From NCBI GenBank assembly GCA_964596125.1, contig CAZQRP010000005.1, positions 1 through 64,000 of the forward strand: DNA of 64,000 nt, in the 5' to 3' direction. The stretch comes from CAZQRP01 sp964596125 (GTDB lineage: Bacteria; Chloroflexota; Dehalococcoidia; GIF9; UBA5629). Positions within the stretch are counted from its first letter, which is position 1; every line of letters starts with the position of its first letter. Below the pieces are notes generated by a model. That model did not search any database. It was not told the DNA's origin and saw only the letters and a list, made by a program, of their open reading frames with translations. This document shows positions 36,941 to 46,001 of this stretch, in pieces. Both the position numbers and the translations under genes were made by a program.

Positions 36941-37462
36941 ATGACATTGAAAGATTCGTATCTCACAATCACACAAGCAGCTAAAAAAATGGGTGTTAGT
37001 AGACAAACTATCTCGAACTGGCTTGCTGAGGGCAAGATCACCGCTGAATCGATAGGTAGAGAGAAATTGATACCTAGAGATCAACTTGTATCTGCTGGTA
37101 AAGATTATTGGACATCTATTATCACGTTTCACTTGTACACAGGACTGCGAGTTTTCCTTGGTTATAAACCTAAGGACGTAGTAGTCAAAGGATTGTTTGG
37201 GAATAAACCAGCTCAAGCCACTGTAACAAATCCAAAGGGTAAAGTGGAATACATTGAGGTCATTCCCCAAAAGAGTAAAAGTGGAAAGTTTAAGACTAAT
37301 TTTAATTATCGCAAAGTAGCCCAGTTTTCCTCGCCCTTCGCTGAGGATTTGCGACCCGATACCGAAGTAACTGCAGAAGTGGGCAGATGGGGAGAAATCA
37401 TTCAACTGTCGTTTAAAGATTTGTCTACATATAATAAAGCACAAGAGGAAGGGCAGAAATGA
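36941..37462 (+). CDS. HTH protein with unknown C-terminal domain
   Basis: 173 aa. Residues about 5-52 are an excisionase-like HTH (TITQAAKKMGVSRQTISNWL, then AEGKITAESIGREKLIPRDQ), a close relative of the divergent 69-aa protein. The remaining 120 residues (KDYWTSIITFHLYTGLRVFL; GLFGNKPAQATVTNPKGKVE; FSSPFAEDLRPDTEVTAEVG) are not recognised. GGAG lies 8 nt before the ATG. It stands directly upstream of the transposase and on its strand, so it may regulate transposition. Confidence 0.7.
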   Translation: MTLKDSYLTITQAAKKMGVSRQTISNWLAEGKITAESIGREKLIPRDQLVSAGKDYWTSIITFHLYTGLRVFLGYKPKDVVVKGLFGNKPAQATVTNPKGKVEYIEVIPQKSKSGKFKTNFNYRKVAQFSSPFAEDLRPDTEVTAEVGRWGEIIQLSFKDLSTYNKAQEEGQK

Positions 37463-37477
37463 CAGGTAAGTAAGTAG

Positions 37478-37507
37478 AGGGGAATGGTGCTGACACACCA
37501 CTCCCCT
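37478..37507 (+). promoter_or_regulatory. hairpin upstream of the transposase start
   Basis: AGGGGAATGGTG (37478-37489) pairs with CACCACTCCCCT (37496-37507), a 12-bp stem with one A-C mismatch and a 6-nt loop. No T run follows, so it is not a standard terminator. It includes the ATG at 37484 and lies before the preferred start at 37535; structures in this place often limit transposase translation from read-through transcripts. Confidence 0.5.
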
Positions 37508-37534
37508 AATTGCCACGGAGGTCTCAGCAACCCC

Positions 37535-38545
37535 ATGACTACTTATTATAGTAATGAAAACACTGAAAATGTCAAGACTGTTCCAATCGTCAGACAGCTT
37601 CATGCTATCTTTGATTCGATACCTGATGAATACCTGCTCGCAGACCTGAAGGCTCCAACTGGTAGACCAGGGTATACACCAGAAGTCCTCTGGAAAACAT
37701 ATGTTGCTGGTGTCGTCCTCAACCTTCCAAGTTTTGCTAGGCTTATAAGGGAACTGCAAAATAATCCTTTCGTAGCTATAGCTTGTGGAATAACAAGCCC
37801 TGAAGACATCCCTACCAAATTTGCTTACTCTCGTTTCATGCGTAAGTTGTCCCAGCCTAAACATGTTGTTATGGTTAAAAATATTATGCGTATACTCACC
37901 AGAAATCTTTACGATACTTTGCCTAATTTTGGCAAAAGTGTAGCGATTGATAGTACTGATCTGAAAGCGTGGTCTCATGGAACTAAGAAACCCGTGTCTG
38001 ACCCAGATGCTACGTGGGCTGTCAAGCCAGATACATCGGGTAAGAGAAAGTACTTCTTTGGTTACAAACTTCATATTATGGCTGATACCAAGTACGAACT
38101 CCCTATTGCTGCTAATCTTACTACTGCCTCTATCCATGATGTTCGTGTTGCCAGTCGTGTTCTTACTCAAGCAAGAGTAGCCAATAGCAAGTTCTATCCG
38201 AAGTATGTCATCTGTGATGCAGGCTATTGTAGCAAGAAGCTGAAAGCCCTCATTAAACGCCAATATTCGTCGGAACCAATCATTAAGGAAAATCCTCGAA
38301 CTAAAAAGACTTTGCCAACTGAAACTGAAGAATGGCAGGCTATCTATAGGAGGCGAACTTCTATTGAACGCCTCTTTGGCAGACTTAAAGGATATAGAAG
38401 ATTGAATAATATTACCGTTCGCCGTATTCGCAAAGTTACTGTTCATTGTTTCTTATCTCTCATTGTTGTTCAAGCACAAGCCCTACACGCTGCCAGAAAC
38501 AATCAAATGTCTTCTGTCAGACAATGTGTCGGTGCTATTGCATGA
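37535..38545 (+). CDS. DDE transposase (IS4/IS5-type, DDE_Tnp_1)
   Basis: 336 aa from ATG 37535, with GGAGG at 37517-37521; ATG 37484 would add 17 residues that lie in a hairpin. The DDE triad is visible: D139 (VAIDSTDLKAW), D228 (YVICDAGYCSKK) and E278 (RRRTSIERLFGRLKGYRRL, with the Y(2)R(3)E(6)K-like pattern). The frame is intact. No inverted repeats were found immediately on its two sides; the nearest plausible ends are the 19-bp repeats at 29924 and 39648, so it may move the whole 9.7-kb unit. Exact IS family not determined. Confidence 0.88.
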   Translation: MTTYYSNENTENVKTVPIVRQLHAIFDSIPDEYLLADLKAPTGRPGYTPEVLWKTYVAGVVLNLPSFARLIRELQNNPFVAIACGITSPEDIPTKFAYSRFMRKLSQPKHVVMVKNIMRILTRNLYDTLPNFGKSVAIDSTDLKAWSHGTKKPVSDPDATWAVKPDTSGKRKYFFGYKLHIMADTKYELPIAANLTTASIHDVRVASRVLTQARVANSKFYPKYVICDAGYCSKKLKALIKRQYSSEPIIKENPRTKKTLPTETEEWQAIYRRRTSIERLFGRLKGYRRLNNITVRRIRKVTVHCFLSLIVVQAQALHAARNNQMSSVRQCVGAIA

Positions 38546-38574
38546 CGGTAACTATTCTTTGTTATTAAACATGA

Positions 38575-39516
38575 CTAATTATCTCTAAGTTCTTCCCCAA
38601 CTGAATAGCCCTCTAACACATCATTGATTCTGACAAAGAGATTACGCATTACTTTTTCAACATTGTCTCCCAAACGTTTTAACAACTCTCTCATTTCACG
38701 AGGGAAAATATATAGTTTCTTATCTGTCTTCCCGTAAGATATTAGCAACCTAATGCTATATAACGTATATAGGTTTTCAATAAAGTCATCAATCCTGTGA
38801 CTAATTTGTGTTCTAGTAATTGGCTCAATATGCTTATACAATTCCCTTTTCAACTCCATATAGTCAGCAGACTCGCTTAACAAAAGGCCAATTTTGTTTT
38901 CATCCATAGTTTCAGCTAAACGTTTTCGCCAATCAGCTTCTAGTTGAGCATTACGTTTCCTGAATCCCATTTTTGCTCCAACACGTTTAGTAATTTTTGT
39001 TATTTTATCTTCAGTCGTATAGTTAGTAGCTGTCAATATAGGATCGTCTCTATTTATCTGAAGCAACTCCGCTACCATATTTAATAATTTGTCTCCTTTG
39101 ATTCCCTTTTTCATTTTTTCTTTTAAAATGGTATCAACTAATGACCACATAGCTTTTAATGTTGGTGGTATCTGTGATGCCTCTGGGACTTGTGTCTGTC
39201 TATATTCTCTACGCCATTGCATCAACGTGATATCAGCATCAGTATAACTTTTAGCAGGTTTAAATTGATCTCTTTCCATTCTTACCCTATGGAAAGCGAA
39301 GAAGCTTAATACTATGAATAATAATGCACCACCTATTATCAAACCTAAATTCCAAGCAGGTAGAGGGGGCTTTACACCCCTACTCCAAATTATGAGTGTG
39401 ATAATGCCGGTAATAAATGGGATAGTAGATAGCGGTATTTTTAGCATATCCCACCACCTTTTTGGCACACTGATCCACCATTCACTAGCTGTGCTTTGTA
39501 GCTCTTTGAATAACAT
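38575..39516 (-). CDS. two-TM membrane protein of unknown function
   Basis: 313 aa, not recognised. Two N-terminal transmembrane helices (about 26-45, IPLSTIPFITGIITLIIW, and 55-74, LGLIIGGALLFIVLSFFAFH) with a short loop are followed by about 240 cytoplasmic, mainly helical and charged residues. GGAGG precedes the ATG at 39516. It lies between the transposase and the right end of the element, convergent with the transposase. Two-TM proteins with helical cytoplasmic parts occur in some defence loci, but nothing in the sequence proves such a role. Confidence 0.65.
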   Translation of the reverse strand: MLFKELQSTASEWWISVPKRWWDMLKIPLSTIPFITGIITLIIWSRGVKPPLPAWNLGLIIGGALLFIVLSFFAFHRVRMERDQFKPAKSYTDADITLMQWRREYRQTQVPEASQIPPTLKAMWSLVDTILKEKMKKGIKGDKLLNMVAELLQINRDDPILTATNYTTEDKITKITKRVGAKMGFRKRNAQLEADWRKRLAETMDENKIGLLLSESADYMELKRELYKHIEPITRTQISHRIDDFIENLYTLYSIRLLISYGKTDKKLYIFPREMRELLKRLGDNVEKVMRNLFVRINDVLEGYSVGEELRDN

Positions 39517-39647
39517 AGAATTGCCTCCACTGATACATTTGGCAGGGGGGACAATAATGGGATTTTTGGGTGGTTGGGTTTACTATCCTGCCATACCCAA
39601 ATTCTACCATACAAGGAATAAATTTTAGCCCAGCACAACCCTGTTGT

Positions 39648-39673
39648 GGAGTTTCGCAACAAGCTAAATACAC
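39648..39673 (-). repeat. right end: 19-bp terminal inverted repeat plus 7-bp target duplication
   Basis: GGAGTTTCGCAACAAGCTA (39648-39666) is the exact complement of the left end, followed by AATACAC (39667-39673). The similarity does not continue inwards beyond 19 bp. Confidence 0.85.
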
Positions 39674-40106
39674 TTAAAAAGAGCGATTTTCGAGTTACTT
39701 ACAGTTCACTATAATTTACATGGCCTGGTCTGCTTGTTTAAACTCGAATTTGAAAGTTCTCCTTATTTATACCTCAACTCTATGAAACGTTAATTTTACC
39801 AAGTCGTTTTCTATCAAACTGTAACCTACCAATTATCAGACTAAATGTAGTATGTGCCGATTAGTACGCCAACATTATAATACGCGTATAAAACTTTTCA
39901 AGCATTTGCGGCTAAAAACGTACAGAATGTGTTGACACACGCTTTCCTCGGGAGTGATTAAGATGGCAGAACTAAAACAAAGCAGACTAAAAGCCCCTGG
40001 TTTCCTGAATCACCAGTCTTAATGCGCACTACAGAAAATTAACGTAGTATAATATAATTGAGCGTAAGAAGCGTTATATTTGTCACATTTTTGAAGGGAG
40101 ACTTGA
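39674..40106. other. intergenic region right of the element
   Basis: About 430 bp. Before insertion it would have been joined to the upstream region of the purN-like gene. A 19-codon frame at 39963-40019 with a GGAG site is too short to call. TATAAT at 40048-40053 may be the -10 box of the CBS gene, but no good -35 matches it. Confidence 0.4.
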
Positions 40107-40601
40107 ATGCAAGTAAAAGTAGGAGATCTGATGGTAGCGCAGTGTATCAGGGTGACTGAAAATGACAAGATCAGTAAAGCAATGCGGAAAGTAGCGGAAG
40201 ATAGAGAAGCAATGGTGGTATGTGTCGTTGACGAGTCTGATAAGCTCGTTGGTATTATTACACCCAAAAGGCTCTTGAAAACAGTGCAATTAGCTGCGTT
40301 TAGAGATACGCGAGATCCCTCTTTTGAATGGGGAGAAGTCCTCAGCTCCCTGACCACAAAGTATGCTAGAGATATAATGGGACCCCCTGTAAGTTTAACA
40401 CCAGATGATAACATCACAGATGCTATTGACCTTATGCTTGATAAAAACCTTTACGATCTACCTGTGGTAAACAAGAATGGCGAGGTGGTAGGAGTAATAT
40501 ACTTCTATGACATAATTGCCAACTGGGTCAAGAAGGCAAGGAAAATCCGTGGTTCGACAACAACAATTAATATCCAGCATGAGCACTGGCATAGTATGTA
40601 A
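40107..40601 (+). CDS. CBS-domain protein
   Basis: 164 aa with two CBS modules (about 5-60: VGDLMVAQCIRVTENDKISK and KLVGIITPKRLLK; about 90-145: ARDIMGPPVSLTPDDNITDA and EVVGVIYFYDIIA). Tandem CBS pairs bind adenine nucleotides and regulate transporters or enzymes. GAAGGGAG precedes the ATG. The antiporter gene follows by 85 bp on the same strand, so it may be its energy-sensing partner; that is inference from position. Confidence 0.85.
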   Translation: MQVKVGDLMVAQCIRVTENDKISKAMRKVAEDREAMVVCVVDESDKLVGIITPKRLLKTVQLAAFRDTRDPSFEWGEVLSSLTTKYARDIMGPPVSLTPDDNITDAIDLMLDKNLYDLPVVNKNGEVVGVIYFYDIIANWVKKARKIRGSTTTINIQHEHWHSM

Positions 40602-40686
40602 TTCAGTCATATGATCGAACGTTTTTATCATCGTTAAATAAGATAAACATCTTGATCAAAGTAATGTCCAACCAGGATAAATAACC

Positions 40687-41940
40687 ATGGGTCTCGAAAT
40701 TTACTACAAATTTATACTGGCTTTTGCAATTATATTGTTAGCCGCCAGGATCGGTGGTGAGCTGGCACGACGTTATTTGAAACAACCACCAGTGCTGGGT
40801 GAGTTACTGATCGGTATAGTAATATCGCCATTTGCCCTGGGAGGACTGATTAACGATCCAATAATCATGAATTTCGCCATAATTAGAGACGCTTACGGAC
40901 TGCATGAGTTCAGCCCAATGGAAATTATCTCCCATATAGCCATTGTTATCCTGCTTTTCGTAGCTGGTCTGGAAACTGATATCAGGTCTTTCACAAAAAA
41001 CATCCTGCCCGGTAGTACCGTAGCTCTGGGAGGGGTTATAGTGCCCTTTATTATAGCTTTCTTGATTACCTCGGTCCTGGGCTATGAGTATGGACTGGTG
41101 GGATGGTTATTCATGGGAGCTGCGCTGACCGCTACCAGTGTTGGAGTCACTGTACGATTATTCCTGGATATGGGAAGGCTACAGACAAAACCGGGAACGA
41201 TAATAGTTGTAGCTGCCGTTATGGACGATATAATCAGCATAGTTATCCTCTCTATGGTGGTCTCTATAGCAAGGACCGGTTCGCTGGGACTCCTCAAAGC
41301 CGCAATAATACTGGTTTCAGGTTTTGGTAGCTGGTTTATTCTTCTTATGGTCGGGATGCAGTGGAACAAGCACATATCAAGCTATCTGCTGAAACCGTTC
41401 AGAAGGTCCGGCACGGTGCCTGTGGCCGCCTTACTCATAGGTTTTCTGATAGCTTATCTGGTCACCCTGGTCAATCTGCATCCTATAGTAGGAGCATATT
41501 TAGCCGGATTGATGTTTGCCGCTACAGCAGAAAAGGAAGAGATCTTAGACATGACAAGACCATTGATGCTTTTTCTGGGACCGTTCTTCTTCACCTATCT
41601 GGGGATGCAAGTAGAACTACCGCTCCTATTGACCGGTGCTGCTCTCGGTCTCACTCTTCTTATAGGGGCTATACTAGGTAAATTTGCTGGTTGCTATGTT
41701 CCAGCCAGGATGATAGGCAGACTCAGACATCGAGGTGCCATGATAGTGGGAATTGGAATGATACCCCGGGGAGAAGTGGGATTGATCGTGGCCGGTACCG
41801 GCCTCCTTACCGGAGCGATATCGCGCGAGCTGTTTGGTATTGCTGTAGCCGTAAGCATCGTGACTACCCTTCTAACGCCGACAATGCTTAAACCGTTCCT
41901 CCGAAGAAAACAGTATGTGCCACCAGCGAAAACCGGATAG
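40687..41940 (+). CDS. cation:proton antiporter, CPA2 (NapA/Kef-like)
   Basis: 417-aa integral membrane protein with about 12-13 hydrophobic segments and no C-terminal TrkA-N domain. The ion-binding pair is visible in AVMDDIISIVIL (adjacent aspartates, as in electrogenic CPA2 exchangers such as NapA), and ATSVGVTVRLFLD is the discontinuous-helix region. IPRGEVGLIVAG is also characteristic. It exchanges Na+ or K+ for H+ across the cytoplasmic membrane. Probably co-transcribed with the CBS gene upstream. Confidence 0.9.
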   Translation: MGLEIYYKFILAFAIILLAARIGGELARRYLKQPPVLGELLIGIVISPFALGGLINDPIIMNFAIIRDAYGLHEFSPMEIISHIAIVILLFVAGLETDIRSFTKNILPGSTVALGGVIVPFIIAFLITSVLGYEYGLVGWLFMGAALTATSVGVTVRLFLDMGRLQTKPGTIIVVAAVMDDIISIVILSMVVSIARTGSLGLLKAAIILVSGFGSWFILLMVGMQWNKHISSYLLKPFRRSGTVPVAALLIGFLIAYLVTLVNLHPIVGAYLAGLMFAATAEKEEILDMTRPLMLFLGPFFFTYLGMQVELPLLLTGAALGLTLLIGAILGKFAGCYVPARMIGRLRHRGAMIVGIGMIPRGEVGLIVAGTGLLTGAISRELFGIAVAVSIVTTLLTPTMLKPFLRRKQYVPPAKTG

Positions 41941-42076
41941 GCCGTGAAGCACCCATAACTTTAATCCCCATTGCGCACCTCCTGGCTCCGGAAATAAAAG
42001 GCAGGAACTTTTACCCCCATCTCTTTTCCACAACTTTCAGTAAATAACCAGTTCAGTTATCACTTATGCGATGGTA

Positions 42077-43828
42077 TTATTCTACAAAAAGATCAACGAC
42101 TTTTTGGTTCCTGAGGTCGACAAATCCCTGAAGGGTGATCCTGAAGAAGGGCAAAGTTGTGCCAGGCAGGGTCTGGAGTGTCAAATATGGGTCGGTGAGT
42201 GAGGAGCCCAATTTTTTAACTGCCTGATTTATATTCCTGAATTCTTGCGCATGTTCCTCAATTTTATTAACAGGGATGAGGCCCCCGACGGGGAGTGGCG
42301 CCTCAGCGATTATTCCACCATTGTCAGCCACCACTACACCTCCCTGCAGCTCAATTATTCGATTAATGGCCTTAGCCATATCCTGATCGCTAGTACCAAC
42401 CACTGCGAGCGGGCTACCCAGGTCCCAGCTATAGCTGCAGGCAATAGCCCCAGACTTCAGCCCAAATCCCTGGACAAAGCCCGTGACTATCCCGCCTGTG
42501 TTATTCTGACGTTCAATAACTGACACCTTTAAAATATCGTTATCCAGATCAGGTAAAACCGAACCATTTAGTACCGGTAAAGTGACATGAGCTTCCTGAG
42601 TTATCAGTTCGGTAATCAATTTCATTACACGTACCGTAGCCTTATTCTTTTTACCTTTAACGAAAACAGAGAATTTGTCCGATTGTACTATCCGGGGGAC
42701 ACGGATGCTATGTAATACTGGTTCCGTGTAGATATTTTTTCTAGGATGAATCACAGTTTTTCCTTCCTTCGCTACAATGCGGCCGTTACTGATAACATAC
42801 TCGCACTCTATTTTTTTTAGTGAAGGTAAAATGACCATGTCGGCATATCGTCCCGGAGCAATGCCGCCGATACTATCATCCTTACGAAAATGCTCCGCGG
42901 TGTTAAGTGTAGCCATCTGGAAAACCTTGATCGGATCAATACCCAGATTTATTGCCTTTTGCACTATAAAGTCCATATGACCCAGTGACAGCAGGTCTTC
43001 CGCATGCACACTATCAGTAGCCAGGCACAAGCGCCGAAAATCGATAGCCTGATCTTTTATCCCGGAAATGGCCTCCAAATCACGCCGTATCGAGCCTTCA
43101 CGGATCATAACATGAAGCCCTAATCTCAGCCGTTCCATCGCTTCCGACAGGTTTATGGGTTCATGACAGGAAGAAACACCTGAAGCGGCATAGGCCACCA
43201 ACTTATTACCCTTGGCACCAGCACTATGTCCTTCTGCCTGTTTGCCATTCGCCAGAGCAGTTACAATGTTGGTCAATGCCCGATTATCTTCCTCCAGAAC
43301 TCCAGTCCATATGCTCTCTCCTAAAGCTGCAACATCTTCCCTTTCAAGTAATCTTGCATAATCTTCCAGAGAAAGAGCAAAACCTTCCTGCTCTAAAAAC
43401 GAAGGTGGCGAAATGTAGAATGTAGCCAGGCCGAATAACTTTATCGGCTGTCCTTTCATATTCTCCAATACGTCGATGGCAGCTTCATAGCCAAGAAAGT
43501 GGGCTAAATCAAGCTCCATAAAGACAGTGGTAGTACCTGTGGGTAGGGTATGTTCTATAAATTCATCGAGAGGCATATACAAATGGAAATGACCGTCAAT
43601 AAATCCTGGAGCAACTACTTTTCCAGAGGCATCGATGATTTCAGTCTCTTCGCCAATCGTATGTCCGGCATCTTGCCCAACGAAGGCAACCTTATCTCCT
43701 TTAATAGCTATGGAAATACCTTCCATCAGTTCCCCGCTATAAACGTTTATCAGGTTGCCGTTCTTAACAACCATGCTTGCCTTTTCCTTTCCCAAAGCTA
43801 CCCGAATTAAACTTTTTCTTTCTTCCAT
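42077..43828 (-). CDS. ade: adenine deaminase
   Basis: 583-aa amidohydrolase, matching adenine deaminase length and domain order: composite beta domain, metal barrel with H80-F-H82 (FIDGHFHLY), EGHSAGAKG, SSCHEP and LCLATDSVHAEDLL, then the C-terminal adenine deaminase domain (VADNGGIIAEAPLPVGGL). It converts adenine to hypoxanthine and ammonia. The usual TDD reads TDS and the first motif has F between the histidines, so it is a divergent member and a related deaminase activity cannot be excluded. Single-gene unit convergent with the antiporter. Confidence 0.8.
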   Translation of the reverse strand: MEERKSLIRVALGKEKASMVVKNGNLINVYSGELMEGISIAIKGDKVAFVGQDAGHTIGEETEIIDASGKVVAPGFIDGHFHLYMPLDEFIEHTLPTGTTTVFMELDLAHFLGYEAAIDVLENMKGQPIKLFGLATFYISPPSFLEQEGFALSLEDYARLLEREDVAALGESIWTGVLEEDNRALTNIVTALANGKQAEGHSAGAKGNKLVAYAASGVSSCHEPINLSEAMERLRLGLHVMIREGSIRRDLEAISGIKDQAIDFRRLCLATDSVHAEDLLSLGHMDFIVQKAINLGIDPIKVFQMATLNTAEHFRKDDSIGGIAPGRYADMVILPSLKKIECEYVISNGRIVAKEGKTVIHPRKNIYTEPVLHSIRVPRIVQSDKFSVFVKGKKNKATVRVMKLITELITQEAHVTLPVLNGSVLPDLDNDILKVSVIERQNNTGGIVTGFVQGFGLKSGAIACSYSWDLGSPLAVVGTSDQDMAKAINRIIELQGGVVVADNGGIIAEAPLPVGGLIPVNKIEEHAQEFRNINQAVKKLGSSLTDPYLTLQTLPGTTLPFFRITLQGFVDLRNQKVVDLFVE

Positions 43829-44146
43829 GATTGTCCTACTTTCTTTCTGTAAATTTTTTATATTATAGTATTATTTATTTAAACTGTTTTCAGAACCATT
43901 ATCTTGCCATTATACGCCATACAAATAAATTGCCCTTCTACGAGTGTTTACCCGCGTCGTACAGAACCATAAATGTTAAAAGCTCGAAATTTTCATATTG
44001 TTTGATAGAGTAGTACTAGATCAGTGATCAATTGCCCTTGCCATTGTCTCTAACACAAGCTATCATACCCACACATATCCTGCACCATTACGGTTGAGCG
44101 TCGTTGACCAATACCAGACCTGGTTCAGCTAATAAAGCGCAATCCG
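43829..44146. other. intergenic, no gene seen
   Basis: About 320 bp of AT-rich sequence upstream of the deaminase and downstream of the MBL gene. A 60-codon frame at 43831-44013 lacks a ribosome site and is not called. Confidence 0.35.
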
Positions 44147-45067
44147 CTATTTCTGTTGAAGCCTTCGGCAATAAGCCTCAACCCCCTTGGCCCATAAGGG
44201 TAACAGTTCTTCGGTCAGGTATAGTTCAAGACTCTGTCCTCGTGTTCTGAGCTTCTCTATTTCTGTGCTCACACTGGCAATCATTCTACCTGTAAGTTTG
44301 TCCGATTCACCTGCCTCAATTGCTTCCACTGCTATATCAAAACGCTGCTGCATCGCATCTAAAGCCCGTCCCATAACCTCTTCGGGGGTATCGCAAATAC
44401 CGTAGTGGCCCATGAACAGCCTGGTAGCCGGTACGTCCATAAGCATTTTCAATGTTTCCATCGACCGTACAATATCAGACCCCAGCGGTGAGAGGGCCAA
44501 TATCACATTTTCATCAGCGAAATACAGACCCGCCGCATCACCGATAAACAGATTTTTATTATGCTCATCAAATAGTACTATCTCAGAAGGGTGATGACCC
44601 GGAGCAAATATAATCCTCAGCCGTACATCATTACCAATATCAAGTACCTCGCCATCGATCAATGATCGTGCGCGAGACGATGGCATGGATGCAAGTGCGC
44701 CGAACCTGTCAGCCATCTTTTGCCCGGCGTCTCTAATAACATTCTCATTAAGTATCGAAGGATCAATGATATGTTTCAAAATACTCGGATGAACCAAAAC
44801 GCTCGCCCTGGGCATCTCTTTTAACAATATGCCTGCCGAGCCGCTATGATCGAAGTGGAGATGAGTAATAATTACATGGGTGATATCAGCAATATTAAAT
44901 CCGTGTGCCTTAATGCCATTACGGACAGCATCAGCAGACGTTGCCGTACCCGTATCTATCAAGGCTATTTCCTTACCTGCTACAATAAATGCCGAGCAGT
45001 ACCGATTAAAACCAAACATTTTTGTATCAATTACATATACGTTATCTCTAAGTTCACCGCCAGTCAT
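44147..45067 (-). CDS. MBL-fold metallohydrolase
   Basis: 306-aa metallo-beta-lactamase fold hydrolase. The metal motif is ITHLHFDHSG, with further ligands in APGHHPSE and FIGDAAG, and a late His in FMGHYG. A helical C-terminal region (about 215-306) follows. This is the glyoxalase II-like type, cytoplasmic, acting on thioesters or similar; the substrate cannot be assigned. It lies about 150 bp downstream of the SDR gene on the same strand. Confidence 0.82.
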   Translation of the reverse strand: MTGGELRDNVYVIDTKMFGFNRYCSAFIVAGKEIALIDTGTATSADAVRNGIKAHGFNIADITHVIITHLHFDHSGSAGILLKEMPRASVLVHPSILKHIIDPSILNENVIRDAGQKMADRFGALASMPSSRARSLIDGEVLDIGNDVRLRIIFAPGHHPSEIVLFDEHNKNLFIGDAAGLYFADENVILALSPLGSDIVRSMETLKMLMDVPATRLFMGHYGICDTPEEVMGRALDAMQQRFDIAVEAIEAGESDKLTGRMIASVSTEIEKLRTRGQSLELYLTEELLPLWAKGVEAYCRRLQQK

Positions 45068-45215
45068 AAGAGCGGATCTCCTTTCTACAACTTCTATTTA
45101 TTCACTGTCAAAAAAGTCCTTCTAAGCTTTCAGCATCAGGTTTTCCATTAATAACGACGAAGCTGAAGCTTCGCTACGAATATGGAGCGCTCACCTTCCT
45201 GTCTCGGGTAATCTC

Positions 45216-46001
45216 CTAATGCATAATGGCCCCGCCATCAACCACAATAGTCTGACCAGTAATAAAATCACTATCGGAAGAAGCCAGAAAAATAGCAGCC
45301 CCGACAAGGTCCCGAGGATATTGTATTCGCTTAAATGCGCGTAGAGGAATCATACGCTGACAGCTCTCCATGGCAGCCTCATCATCAGGCTCTTCACTCA
45401 ACGTCCTATCAGGGGCGATGCAATTGACATTAATATTGTACTCTCCCATAGCTGAAGCCAAGCTTCGCGTCAAGCCGACGATACCCCCCTTGCTGGCTAC
45501 ATAATGTACCATTACCGGTGTACCTTTGAAGAAGGTCGTTGAGGAGATATTGATAATTTTGCCTCTATTCTGATCTTTCATGTAGGGAAAAACAGCTCTG
45601 GAACAGAGGAATGGCCCTTTAAGGTTTACAGCCATGACCCGGTCCCACTCATCCAGACTTATTTCATAAAAAGGTGCTACAGTGACCTTGACCCTGGCAA
45701 ACACAGCAGCATTATTCACCAGAATATCTATTCTACCGAAGCGCTCAACAGTCTTTCTAGCCATATCTAATGTATCTTCCGGGCTGGATACATCTGTCTT
45801 TAAAGCTAATACGTCTGCGCCTTTTGTCTGAATTTCTCTGGCAGTAGCCATCGCTGCCTCCAGGTTGATATCGCTGATTACCAGTTTGGCCCCTTCATCA
45901 GCCATTCCCAGACAGAAAGAACGACCGATGCCCTGTGCTCCACCCGTCACTATTGCAATCCTATCCTTTAACCTACTCCCTTTGTTATTTTCAGCAACCA
46001 T
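45216..46001 (-). CDS. short-chain dehydrogenase/reductase
   Basis: 261-aa SDR. The cofactor motif TGGAQGIGRSF, the NNAA motif (ILVNNAAVF), the catalytic Ser region INISSTTFFKG and Y-x3-K (HYVASKGG) are all present, as is the C-terminal FITGQTIVVDGG. It oxidises or reduces a hydroxyl/keto group with NAD(P). The substrate is unknown. It is divergent from the molybdoenzyme cluster. Confidence 0.9.
   Translation of the reverse strand: MVAENNKGSRLKDRIAIVTGGAQGIGRSFCLGMADEGAKLVISDINLEAAMATAREIQTKGADVLALKTDVSSPEDTLDMARKTVERFGRIDILVNNAAVFARVKVTVAPFYEISLDEWDRVMAVNLKGPFLCSRAVFPYMKDQNRGKIINISSTTFFKGTPVMVHYVASKGGIVGLTRSLASAMGEYNINVNCIAPDRTLSEEPDDEAAMESCQRMIPLRAFKRIQYPRDLVGAAIFLASSDSDFITGQTIVVDGGAIMH

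Larger units (their letters stand above)
29924..39666. mobile_element. 9.74-kb transposon-like element with cargo operon
   Basis: The segment is bounded by a perfect 19-bp inverted repeat (TAGCTTGTTGCGAAACTCC at 29924-29942; its complement at 39648-39666), and the 7-bp AATACAC occurs directly outside both ends (29917-29923 and 39667-39673), as expected for a target duplication. It contains one intact DDE transposase (37535-38545), two divergent HTH genes and a long minus-strand cargo operon. No other copies of the end repeat were seen nearer to the transposase. The interior is more AT-rich than the flanks. The boundaries are directly seen; movement as one unit by this transposase is inference. 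Confidence 0.85.

Noticed and set aside
36854..38446. Very long open frame (530 codons) on the minus strand across the transposase and HTH gene
   Set aside because: It is antisense to two well-supported plus-strand genes with motifs and ribosome sites, has no recognisable domain, and its composition is that of a complement of coding DNA.
36600..38600. Simple insertion sequence around the transposase alone
   Set aside because: No inverted repeats or target duplication could be found immediately flanking the gene; the only clear ends are the 19-bp repeats of the 9.7-kb unit.
39963..40019. 19-codon frame upstream of the CBS gene
   Set aside because: Short, with only a weak GGAG site; no support beyond a start and a stop.
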